This document shows, piece after piece, positions 55,001 through 61,638 of a stretch of 64,000 nucleotides of DNA. The DNA comes from Ectopseudomonas composti. GTDB taxonomy: Bacteria > Pseudomonadota > Gammaproteobacteria > Pseudomonadales > Pseudomonadaceae. The position numbers were made by a program, and so were the translations under genes. The notes beneath the pieces are model-generated. The model was not told where the DNA came from. It saw only the letters and a program-made list of their open reading frames with translations, and did not search any database. The stretch lies in the NCBI RefSeq assembly GCF_900115475.1, contig NZ_FOWP01000014.1, positions 62,001 through 126,000 of the forward strand, in the 5' to 3' direction. How positions within the stretch are numbered: the first letter of the stretch is position 1; every line of letters starts with the position of its first letter.

Positions 55001-58000
55001 TCGGTTATTTTGGCAACGCCGATCCGGTCGCCAGTGGTTATGAAGGGCAGCCGCTGAACTTCACCATCGTGCGCAATGGGCGCATGGATAACGAACTGAC
55101 CATCGGCTATACCCTGACCAACGGCAGTACCAGCAGTGCCGACTTCGTCAGCATGAACGGTACCTTTACCCTGCCTGCCGGGGTGTCCAGCTACAATGTC
55201 TCGCTGCTCGACCTGCTCAAGGCCGACGGCATCATCGAGAACACCGAGGGGTTCACCCTACGCCTCAATGCGCCGGCCGACAGCACCGGTTCTACTGTTC
55301 GTTTCGGCAGTGATGGCTGGAGCGCCAGCAGCGCCACCAGCATGAACGTCACCGGCACCCTGCTGGAAAGCGATACGCGCTACACCGCCACGCCGACCGT
55401 CGCGAGCCAGAGCGAGGCAGATGCCGGCCAGACCACCACCTACTCGTTGACGGTCAGCCGTACCGGCTATACCGGCGTCGGGTCGGTGAAATGGCGTGTC
55501 GAGGGTGTCGGTGCGAACCCGGCCGATGCCGCGGATTTCTCCGGCGGTGTCCTGCCCAGCGGCACCCTGAGCTTTGCCAATGGTGTGATGACCGGCAACA
55601 TCAACATCGTCGTGCGCGGCGATGGCCAGGTCGAGAACAACGAAGGCTTCCGCGTGGTGTTCTACGAGGAGACCCTCAACAGTGCAGGTATCGTCAACCG
55701 CCCGGTCACCGGGCAGAACAGCGCTGACCTGACCATCGTCAACGATGACACCGGCATCAGCATCGCCGATGCCTCGATCACCGAGACCGATGCCAATCAG
55801 ACCCTGACCTTCACCGTGACGCGCTCTGGCGTCATCAGCGGCACCTCCAGCATGAACTGGTCGTTGCTGCACGACACCACCAACGCCGCGGACTTCACTG
55901 GCGCTACCAGCGGCACCTTGAACTTCGCGGCCAACCAGACCACGGCGCAGATCACCGTGACCGTGGTTGGTGATGTCACCCCGGAGCAGGTCGAGAACTT
56001 CCGTATCGTCCTGGGTAACCTCAGCAGCGATATCAGCGACCCGATCCGCACCAGCGCTACCGGCACCATCCGCAACGACGACTCGAGTTTCTCCATCGTC
56101 GCCGGCCCGGCTGCGCAGGAGGGCCAGGCGCAGACCTTCGTCATCAGCCGCAGCCACGACACGGTGCAGAGCCAGACCATCAATTGGCAGATCCTGCTCA
56201 ACGGCAGCGCCAACGCAGCGGATCTGATTGGGCAGGCGATGTCCGGTTCGGTGGTCTTCGCCCCGGGTGAACTGACCAAGACCATCAGCGTGCAGTCCAG
56301 CCAGGACGCCGTGGCCGAGGCCGACGAAACCTACAGCGTGCAGATCACCCTAGGCGCGGGCACCACGGGCGATACCCTCACCCAGGCCACGGCCGAGGGC
56401 ACCATCCTCAACGACGATGCGGCCTTCAATATCGTGGCTGGGCAGACCGAGCTGGCCGAGGGGCACAGCGGTACCACGGCGTTCACCTTTACCGTACAGC
56501 GCAGCGGCGACACCAGTGGCAGTGCCAGCGTCAACTGGCGTCTGGGTTCGGCTCTGGCTGGGGTGGCTGATTTCGCCACGGCCGATCAGATCGGCGACAA
56601 CAGCGGCCTGCCGAGCGGCAGCCTGACGTTCGCCGACGGCGAGTCGAGCAAGACCATCACCGTGCTGGTCAATGGCGACACCTTGGTGGAAGGCGACGAA
56701 GCCTTCCAGGTCGTGCTGGGTAATCCAGTCGGTGCGCAGATCCAGACCGGCAGCGCCAGCAGCACCATTGTCAACGACGATGCCAGCATCAGCATCGCCG
56801 CCACCGATGCCAGCAAGGCCGAAGGCAATAGCGGCACCACCGCGTTCACCTTCACCATCACCCGCAGCGGCTCGCTGGATCAGCCGAAGACCGTCGATTG
56901 GGCGGTGGTAGGGCGTGGTGCACATCCGGTCGATGGCGCCGACTTCGAGTTTGGCTCGTTGCCGTCCGGCTCGCTGGTGCTGCCGGCGGGTCAAGCCAGC
57001 GTCACCCTGATCATCAATGTGCGCGGTGATGTGCTGGCCGAGCACGACGAAGGTTTCAGCGTAGTGCTGAGCAACCCGGCCAGTGGCTTGGTGATCGACC
57101 AAGCCAGCGCCGACGGCCTGATCATCGCCGATGACGTGGTGATCGACGTGACCGCACCGGCCGCCCAGGCCGAAGGCGATGATGGCCAGACCACCTGGTT
57201 CGACTTCGTGCTCACCCGCAGCGGCAAGCTGTCCGGTACCGAAACCATCAACTGGAGCGTGGCCGGTATCGGCGCCAATCCGGCCTCGGCGGATGACTTC
57301 CTGCAGACCAGCGGCAGCGTGACCTTCACTGCCGGCCAGGAGCAGCTGACCATCCGCGTGCCGGTGCGCGGCGACTACAGCGGCGAGGCCAACGAGGACT
57401 TCCGCCTGAGCCTGAACAGCACCGATGGCGTGGTGTTCACCCAGGCCACGGCCGATGCCACCATCGTCAACGACGACGTGTCGCTGACCATCGTGGCCAC
57501 TGACGCGCGCCATGTCGAAGGTCATGACGGCCTGCAGACCGTCTACACCTTCACCGTCAGCCGCAGCGGCAACCTCGAACTGGCCACCAGTGTGGACTGG
57601 AGCCTGCAGGGGTTGGCCGATGCCGCCGATTTCCTCGGCGGTGTGCTGCCCAGCGGCACGCTCAGCTTCGCTTCGGGCGATGCCAATAGCCAGACCATCA
57701 GCATCACCGTCATCGGTGATCGCCTGGTCGAGCCGGACGAGACCTTCCAGGTGGTGCTCGGCAATGCTTCGGCTGGCTCCGACATCAAGGTCGGCAGCGC
57801 CACGGGTACCATCGTCAGCGATGACGTGCACTGGGATATCAGTGTGACCGCCACGCCGGTCGAAGGCGACAGTGGCGCCACGGGCTACCAGTTCCTGGTC
57901 ACCCGTACCGGCAGCGGCCTGGCCACGACCCTGGCCTGGAGTGTAGCGGGCAGCGGCGCCAATCCGGCTTCGGCGGACGATTTCTTCGGCGGCCAACTGC

Positions 58001-61000
58001 CGTTCGGTGACCTGACTTTCGCCGAAGGTCAGATGAGCCAGACCATCACCGTCTGGGTTGCCGGTGACAATCAGCTGGAGCCGGACGAAGGCTTCACCGT
58101 CAGCCTGCAGGCGCCGAGTGACAGCCTCAGCCATAGCTTCGCCAACCAGCAGGTGGACGCGGTGATCCGCAACGATGACGACGTGTTCGCCATCGCCCCG
58201 CGCGCTGCCGATGCCGCCGAGGGCACCTCGCTGACCTTTACCGTGACCCGTACCGGCAGTACCGAAGGCACGTCCACGGTCAACTGGCGCATCAACCATG
58301 GCGATACCGATGTCAGTGATTTCTTCGCCAGCAGCGGCACGCTGACCTTCGCCGACGGGCAGAGCGAGATGGTGCTGACCATCCCGGTACGCAGCGACCG
58401 CGACGTCGAAATCGACGAACACTTCAGTGTCGAGCTGTATCAGCCAGGGGCTGGCAGCACCATCGATGCAAGTGCCGGCAGTGCCGCTGGGATAATCCGC
58501 AACGACGACATCGACCTGACCCTGGCCAGTGTCGTCGCGCAGGTTCACGAAGGCGATAACGGCACGCCGGGACGCCTGCACTTCACCGTCACTCGCAGCG
58601 GCGATACCAGCGACGAAACCTCGGTCGACTGGCAGGTGCAGGCCGGTTCTGCCACTGCAGCCGACTTCCCGGGTGGTGTGCTGCCGTCCGGCTCCGTGGT
58701 ATTCGCCGCGGGTGAAACCCACAAGGACATCTACATCGATGTGCTTGGCGACGGTCTCGACGAGGGCGACGAGTCGTTCACCCTGCACCTGTCCAACCCG
58801 ACCGGTAACGCCGATATCGTCGGCAACGATCAGATCGGCACCATCGTCAACGACGATGACAGCCTGGCCCTGAGCGTGGTGACTCGCGAGCTGGTCGAAG
58901 GTGACAGCGGTCTGACACTGTTCACCTTCCGCATCGACCGTATCGGGAGCGCCGTGGGCACTGCCAGCGTCGACTGGCGCGCGGCCGGCATCGGCCCGCA
59001 CCCGCTGAGTGACGCCGAGTTCGCCGCGTTGACCGGCACTGTGCACTTCGCCGACGGTGAGACCAGCAAGACCTTCACCGTTGCTGTGCTCAGCGACGAG
59101 CTGGGCGAGGAAGACGAGAGCTTCGCGGTACAACTGGAGAACCCCAGCTACGGTTCCACTATCACCACTGGCCCGGTCAGTGCGGTGGTGCTCAACGACG
59201 ACCCGGTACTCTGGATCAGCGCCGACGCCGCTACGGTGGTGGAGGGCAGCGACGGTCTGCAGACTCCGGTGACCTTCACCGTCACCCGCGGTGGTGATTT
59301 GTCCGGCCCGGCCAGCGTGCTGTGGGAGGTGGTGCCGTCGGGCGCTAACCCGGTCAATGCCGAAGACTTCGGCGGCGTCTACGTCAGTGGCGTGGTCGCC
59401 TTCGGGGTTGGTGAGACCAGCAAGACCATCACCGTCTGGGTCGATACCGATACTCTCGGTGAGCAGGACGAGACCTTCTCCGTGGTGCTCAGTGACGCCG
59501 AAGGCGCCACCATCCTCACCGGCGAGGCCAGCGTCACCATCCTCAACGATGACCGTGGTCTGAGCATCGCCGTTCTGGGCAGCGACAGCCTGCGCGAGGG
59601 GGACACGGGCGAGGTGACCGAGTTCGTCTACCGCGTGGAGCGGGTCGGTGACAGCAGCGGCAGTGTCAGCGTTGATTGGTCGCTACGCGGCAACGGCATC
59701 TATCCGGCCAACGCCGGCAGCTTCGTCGGTGGAGTGTTGCCATCTGGCTCGCTGGTGTTCGCCGATGGCGAAACCTACAAGGACATCGTCATCCGCGTGC
59801 AGGGTGACGACGTGCTCGGCCCGGATCAGGGCTTCGAGGTAGTGCTCAGCGACCCTCAGGGCATCGACCTGATCAACGACCGTGCCAGCGGCACCATCCT
59901 CAACGATGACAACCAGTTTGCCATCCGCGTAGTGGACAGTGTGCTGGCTGAGGGCAACGGCGGCGCTACCACGGTATTCCGCTTTACCGTCACCCGTAGT
60001 GGCGACACCACGTCAGGCGCCAGCATCGACTGGTCGGTGGCCGGCAGTGGCGCGGCTCCGGCGGACGGCGCCGATTTCGTCGGTGGCGTGCTGCCTACCG
60101 GTACCCTGCATTTCGCCGCCGGTGAGACCAGCAAGGTGCTGGAGATCGCAGTCAATGGCGATGATATCGGCGAGTCCGATGAACAGTTCACCGTTCAGTT
60201 GTCCAGCAGTGGTGGCGGCAGCAGCGTCAACCCGCTGCAGGGCAGCGCACGTGCCACTATCCAGAGCGATGATGTCGCGCTGACCGTGCTGGCGCTGGAC
60301 AACAGCCGGTTGGAAGGCGCGCCTGGCACCACCACGCCGCTGACCTACCGCATCCTGCGCGCGGGGCCGGATGACGTTGCACTGACCGTTCACTACAGCA
60401 TCGTCGGGGCGGTGGACGCCAACGACTTCACCATTCCGTTGACCGGCACCATCACCCTGGCCGCTGGCGTGTCGGAGATGATCTTCAATCTGCCCATCCG
60501 TGGTGATTCGTTGCGTGAGGGCGACGAGTCGTTCGACCTGACCTTCACTCACCCGGCCATCGCCGGCGGTGCCACAACTCTCGGTGGCACCATCCGTGAC
60601 GACGACCTGGGCCTGGCCATCAGCGGTCCGGACAGCCTGGTGGAAGGCGATAGCGGCCTGCAGACGGTGACCTACCAGGTGACCCGCAACCCGACGGCCA
60701 GTGCCGAGACCTTCTACTGGAGCGTCACCCCGGGTGCAGGGCAGGGCGTGGATGCCGACGACTTCGGTGGCACCTTGCCCTCGGGCAGCGTCACTTTCGC
60801 CGCCGGCAGTACCACTGCCAGCTTCAGTTTCCAGGTCAGTGGTGACCGAGCCGTGGAGGCCGACGAGCTGATGTCTATCGTTCTGCGCGCCACGGCCAAT
60901 AGCCCGTACGTGCTGGTCAGTAAGGACGTGGTGCTGCGCAACGACGACCAGGCAGGTGCCGACGATGACCTGCTCACCGGGACGTCGGGTGCCGACAACC

Positions 61001-61590
61001 TGTCTGGCCTGGGTGGCAACGACCAGCTGTTCGGCGGTGCTGGCAGTGACGTGCTCAATGGTGGCGATGGCGACGACCTGCTGGTTGGTGGCGCGGGGGC
61101 CGATGTGCTGATCGGCGGCGCGGGGGCGGATCGCTTCCACTACATGTCGCCGAGCGATGGCATGGACGCGATCCTGGACTTCGAGGCCGGCGTCGATCAC
61201 TTGACCTTCGACCCGACGGCTTTCGGTGGTCTGAATGGCCTGAGCTCGGTCTCGCAAGCCTTCACCGGTGACATCATGCAGACCCTGGCGCAACTGGCCG
61301 GGCAGGGCAACGCCGACGTCTACCGGGTCAGCTTCGCGCCGGGACAGTTCCAGTTCGGCACTGGCAACAACGGCCACCTGGACGAGCTGGAGGCGGCGAT
61401 CACTGGCAATGGACAGCACAGTGGAGCCGCCTTCTTCCTGATCTCCAATGGCGACGTCACGCGTTTGTATTACGATGCCGACACGTCCGGCGGTACCGAT
61501 GGCAGCGGCCTGGTGGCGCTCGCAGAGCTGGCCAACCAGCCCGACGCGCACAGCCTGCCGCAGGACATCATCCAGCCTTACACGGTGTAA
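46048..61590 (+). CDS. Giant Calx-beta/RTX protein secreted by type I secretion (5180 aa)
   Basis: AGGAG at 46035 sets the start. A unique N-terminal region (about 1-250), helical then Gly/Pro-rich, has no signal peptide and no LapG-type TAAG retention site. Next come 39 Calx-beta-like repeats of roughly 100-150 residues. Each has the pattern VxEGxxG, FTVTRxGxL, SGTLxFAxGExSKxI, GDxxVExDExF and ends NDD, with Ca-binding acidic residues. Near 4970-5030 are about six RTX nonapeptides (GGAGSDVLN, GGDGDDLLV, GGAGADVLI), then a C-terminal secretion region (5031-5180) ending PYTV. I saw no cysteine. It lies between TolC-like and ABC/HlyD genes, so it is almost certainly their substrate: a large calcium-stiffened adhesin or surface-layer-like fibre. 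Confidence 0.9.
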   Translation: MAELTSAQIDTLVRAVQVVTDFLNGRAPDGIDSLEQALAAMSQMLHAAGIPVQLVESLRQSIAEQARAAQAQPEAVEAFSWVQSWLANADIEVQRLDEGSTSAPLDVLAPIVEAAPSISAPAPFDSTHRPEITGLLGQDIDRSDVATQPERTQLTGDLSGSGVLPPGVPPELAVLNLDGFGPGLLGGVTSGIGPGGASQGTGGVAGGGLGVFPNFRDDSGIGSSLSAGTDRGLPTDTGGNENTPPTGSSQPAPVLSVRGGGDVVEGDDGDTMVLVFTVSRTSATGAAQVQWTLNGLDPALFGGSLPSGALVFADGQIEQQIRIEVPGDYLAQGDRTAVVSLSSPSAGSQLGQSSASVQILDNDATVSIQATRLQVLEGDEGEQQLLTFVVTRSNGRAQATIDWAASGLDEADIGGQLPSGTLTFGVGEVSKTISIPLLGDRVVEPNEVLQVSLSNPSSNLTIVTADATTTVLNDDGLVSIRANQAQIVEGDTGTTTTISFTVTRTDSLSSGSVRWSVSGVDAEDLIEGIDGGLLHFAAGETSRDIVLTVRGDREVEDDKTLTVSLQSEQSNLRVSGGSASTVILNDDTGVSLRGVTMDVMEGGQGQQTAITFMVTRSELLDQSLSIDWRFVRVGTHAADANDFIAGQNLLNLADGMPSGGVTFAPNETQKLVTVWVKGDNLAEMDETFGIVLHNPPAGVQIINGEAYGTIRTDESVYSIEALTPSTVEGNGAGGVQAFIVTRTGNISSAGQIGYQIAGYGELPTDINDFAADEPMSGTVQFAAGESSKVIYVRLNGDTQIEGTESYTVSLQAQDANSQIDVGAALASIDSDDQAVSIVARNANVREGTTSTTPLEFVVTRTGELSLSGTVQWHVQGFGSNPVDAADFGGTWPSGTVEFAPGQSSAVIRFSATPDSHYEPTEGLQVVISSTTPGMTVIQDRANGSLINDDARLILDETGLVAAEGNSDTPRSLNFTVQRQGDLTQSVSVDWSLLFGSDANAANAADFIAGTAFNGTLEFGRGVQSLVVTLPLSPDNLVELDETFQVVLSNPSPGAEISVGSANGLIRNDDVVFNLLSQADSLEGSGGSHELRYVVERSGDLTGSDTITWSLAPGAVNGVDGSDFVGGVLPSGTLVFAAGVDRLEIVLHIATDSQLEADESFVLSLGAPNPGATVGNGSVNGLLLNDDQQFAIQAQTTSVAEGGDGQIAQLNFLVNRTGYLSGTGSVAWRVVGEGGNPVDGADFVGGVLPSGTLDFTSGQTSQTITLQVAGDYRLEANEGLRVELYNPSTGASLGNSSASATITNDDTGLAIATTRSGLVEGDSGSVIHEFTVTRSGVTTGTTSVDWSLSDEVDAADFVGGALPSGTVTFGPGETSKVIQIAVRGDRDVEGDESFTVTLGNASGHADILVGEAQGSIVSDDIGISIQAEHAVVDEGAAGETQVLRFTVTRSGDLSGPVSVTWAASGLQADDFVLGTALNGLVEFAAGETSKVIELTLLGDAVLESDETLTLTLGNPVSNPAHGQTQLLTDTASTLVRNDDLALSIGADQASATESDAGQERSFTFTVTRTGDLRATSVDWKVAVGQGVDAASLADFVVGQDALGANAGLPSGTVSFAEGQTSVQITVRVAGDGHIELDESFSVELQARDGNTELTVASAETRIDNDDMGFSITPLAADKAEGNSGTTAFTFTVTRAGDLGSAALVDWSLSGIANAADFAASSGTLSFAAGEASLTLTIQVNGDLQVEADETFTVTLNNARLEDGTPQAVVDGTADGVIRNDDQGFSVNAEQASISEGNSGSKTVIYTIVRSGDLSGSATVDYQVTGSNGGDAADTIGGLPAGSLTFAPGQSERTVSFVLRGDTRVEADEAFTLTLSNPSAGILIKPSDSTLVTNDDTNFSISAPAAQNEGATGDVTEFTFTVTRSGVTTGTGSVQWRLDPATGINATDFQGSQDTLGNNAGLPSGTVSFAAGQTSQTITIRVRGDNTVENNESLQVSLFNPTGGTIEAGEGTASTQIVNDDASFSIAANAATQAEGNSGERDVVFTVTRSGSLSGARDMTWTLSGGLNASDLGVGQASSGTLSFADGQSTATVVIRVRGDSNVEDDEAVTVTLSNPSANASIGTASATTTLTNDDASLSISPLSADKGEGNSGYVEFTFTVTRAGYTNQVSTVDWRVDPSVANSVSGADFFASQAAGVLRDVDGIPYGTVTFAVGETSKTITLRVAGDSQLESNETLRVLLENASPGNEIATASADGVVRNDDAELSITGTLSRSEGDAGHGTSAFFEYTVTRTGNLNQTSTVDWAVQHVDTNYLDFTNGSVNFNPSGTLTFAANEVTKTFRVYAYGDTGVGSIEGNERFNLVLSNPSGGTSIGSSGSVQSTITNDDTLVTIEWAQARQAEKIDGENTTYTITLTRSGDTAKASSLSWNVSGHDVVDYNNGRWEYSADGADFVGGTLPSGTVSFASGETSKTVTITVRGDNVVEDDQWFKVQFNNVSGIDELRAPQTGSQNIYTADQTLQNGTSASTVYLFGEIQRDEAEFYIQDTPTTGRNRLEGDTVADGGSASDGYIEHTFAVYRTISTAGPAWVDWAVQTSVGSYASISADDFWNGTIPSGRLEFADGESVKYVTIRTQVDDLGEYDEAFRLYLNQASPGSSIQPGSTASPPNGAINNHVVLQNDDTRFDVSGERIAEGDELVFTITRAGDQRGSDSVDWEIVLGGSEASNESNNVRNDWYKLDPSDLDMDAILANNPDLSWNAATRTLSGSFTFVDGELTKTVTLYTVNDTLTETWREEVQMVLSNPQNLDGDIETPALGYNQGGWVLNDEPAALLGVTSSTSEVYEGNTGTTSVTFTITRTAQPGGSVDYASSVAWQIVGNNINGGGNGGAQVSGYGGNTVWSYSPYTNTTYGVVSFAAGETSKQVTVTFPGDTVIEPDTLLNFSLISPSDAYNNTFIASQYRDEYGPTGLDPAQNSASTTLKNDDIRLWVGYFGNADPVASGYEGQPLNFTIVRNGRMDNELTIGYTLTNGSTSSADFVSMNGTFTLPAGVSSYNVSLLDLLKADGIIENTEGFTLRLNAPADSTGSTVRFGSDGWSASSATSMNVTGTLLESDTRYTATPTVASQSEADAGQTTTYSLTVSRTGYTGVGSVKWRVEGVGANPADAADFSGGVLPSGTLSFANGVMTGNINIVVRGDGQVENNEGFRVVFYEETLNSAGIVNRPVTGQNSADLTIVNDDTGISIADASITETDANQTLTFTVTRSGVISGTSSMNWSLLHDTTNAADFTGATSGTLNFAANQTTAQITVTVVGDVTPEQVENFRIVLGNLSSDISDPIRTSATGTIRNDDSSFSIVAGPAAQEGQAQTFVISRSHDTVQSQTINWQILLNGSANAADLIGQAMSGSVVFAPGELTKTISVQSSQDAVAEADETYSVQITLGAGTTGDTLTQATAEGTILNDDAAFNIVAGQTELAEGHSGTTAFTFTVQRSGDTSGSASVNWRLGSALAGVADFATADQIGDNSGLPSGSLTFADGESSKTITVLVNGDTLVEGDEAFQVVLGNPVGAQIQTGSASSTIVNDDASISIAATDASKAEGNSGTTAFTFTITRSGSLDQPKTVDWAVVGRGAHPVDGADFEFGSLPSGSLVLPAGQASVTLIINVRGDVLAEHDEGFSVVLSNPASGLVIDQASADGLIIADDVVIDVTAPAAQAEGDDGQTTWFDFVLTRSGKLSGTETINWSVAGIGANPASADDFLQTSGSVTFTAGQEQLTIRVPVRGDYSGEANEDFRLSLNSTDGVVFTQATADATIVNDDVSLTIVATDARHVEGHDGLQTVYTFTVSRSGNLELATSVDWSLQGLADAADFLGGVLPSGTLSFASGDANSQTISITVIGDRLVEPDETFQVVLGNASAGSDIKVGSATGTIVSDDVHWDISVTATPVEGDSGATGYQFLVTRTGSGLATTLAWSVAGSGANPASADDFFGGQLPFGDLTFAEGQMSQTITVWVAGDNQLEPDEGFTVSLQAPSDSLSHSFANQQVDAVIRNDDDVFAIAPRAADAAEGTSLTFTVTRTGSTEGTSTVNWRINHGDTDVSDFFASSGTLTFADGQSEMVLTIPVRSDRDVEIDEHFSVELYQPGAGSTIDASAGSAAGIIRNDDIDLTLASVVAQVHEGDNGTPGRLHFTVTRSGDTSDETSVDWQVQAGSATAADFPGGVLPSGSVVFAAGETHKDIYIDVLGDGLDEGDESFTLHLSNPTGNADIVGNDQIGTIVNDDDSLALSVVTRELVEGDSGLTLFTFRIDRIGSAVGTASVDWRAAGIGPHPLSDAEFAALTGTVHFADGETSKTFTVAVLSDELGEEDESFAVQLENPSYGSTITTGPVSAVVLNDDPVLWISADAATVVEGSDGLQTPVTFTVTRGGDLSGPASVLWEVVPSGANPVNAEDFGGVYVSGVVAFGVGETSKTITVWVDTDTLGEQDETFSVVLSDAEGATILTGEASVTILNDDRGLSIAVLGSDSLREGDTGEVTEFVYRVERVGDSSGSVSVDWSLRGNGIYPANAGSFVGGVLPSGSLVFADGETYKDIVIRVQGDDVLGPDQGFEVVLSDPQGIDLINDRASGTILNDDNQFAIRVVDSVLAEGNGGATTVFRFTVTRSGDTTSGASIDWSVAGSGAAPADGADFVGGVLPTGTLHFAAGETSKVLEIAVNGDDIGESDEQFTVQLSSSGGGSSVNPLQGSARATIQSDDVALTVLALDNSRLEGAPGTTTPLTYRILRAGPDDVALTVHYSIVGAVDANDFTIPLTGTITLAAGVSEMIFNLPIRGDSLREGDESFDLTFTHPAIAGGATTLGGTIRDDDLGLAISGPDSLVEGDSGLQTVTYQVTRNPTASAETFYWSVTPGAGQGVDADDFGGTLPSGSVTFAAGSTTASFSFQVSGDRAVEADELMSIVLRATANSPYVLVSKDVVLRNDDQAGADDDLLTGTSGADNLSGLGGNDQLFGGAGSDVLNGGDGDDLLVGGAGADVLIGGAGADRFHYMSPSDGMDAILDFEAGVDHLTFDPTAFGGLNGLSSVSQAFTGDIMQTLAQLAGQGNADVYRVSFAPGQFQFGTGNNGHLDELEAAITGNGQHSGAAFFLISNGDVTRLYYDADTSGGTDGSGLVALAELANQPDAHSLPQDIIQPYTV
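46807..60950 (+). repeat. Array of 39 Calx-beta coding repeats
   Basis: The repeats are recognisable by the recurring AACGAYGAC (Asn-Asp-Asp) at unit ends and TTCACCGTGACCCG-like codons in the FTVTR strand. Units diverge in length and sequence, so recent tandem expansion is not obvious. Repeats 18-23 (about 52837-55380) are the most divergent and richest in aromatic residues. Confidence 0.85.
60955..61137 (+). repeat. RTX nonapeptide block of the giant protein
   Basis: Six GGxGxDxLx-type nonapeptides in a row form a calcium-induced beta-roll that helps folding outside the cell and is diagnostic of type I secretion. Confidence 0.9.
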
Positions 61591-61596
61591 CCCGTT

Positions 61597-61625
61597 CCCC
61601 TGCGCGGCGACGCGCAGGGGGCCTT
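61597..61625 (+). terminator. Hairpin between the giant gene and the ABC gene
   Basis: CCCCTGCGCG, loop GCGA, CGCGCAGGGG: a perfect 10-bp stem 7 bases after the stop, followed by the weak tract CCTTT. It could reduce transcription into the export genes, so that more substrate than transporter is made. Confidence 0.7.
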
Positions 61626-61638
61626 TCCGAGTGTCACG

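Noticed and set aside
47296..59133. Very long minus-strand ORFs opposite the giant gene (730 aa at 47296-49488, 927 aa at 56350-59133)
   Set aside because: They are mirror frames of a high-GC repetitive coding sequence, have no recognisable domains, and the plus strand encodes coherent Calx-beta repeats throughout.
46807..60950. Regular repeats resembling a CRISPR-like or satellite array
   Set aside because: The periodicity is about 300-450 bases, in frame and explained by protein domains. There are no short identical repeats with unique spacers.
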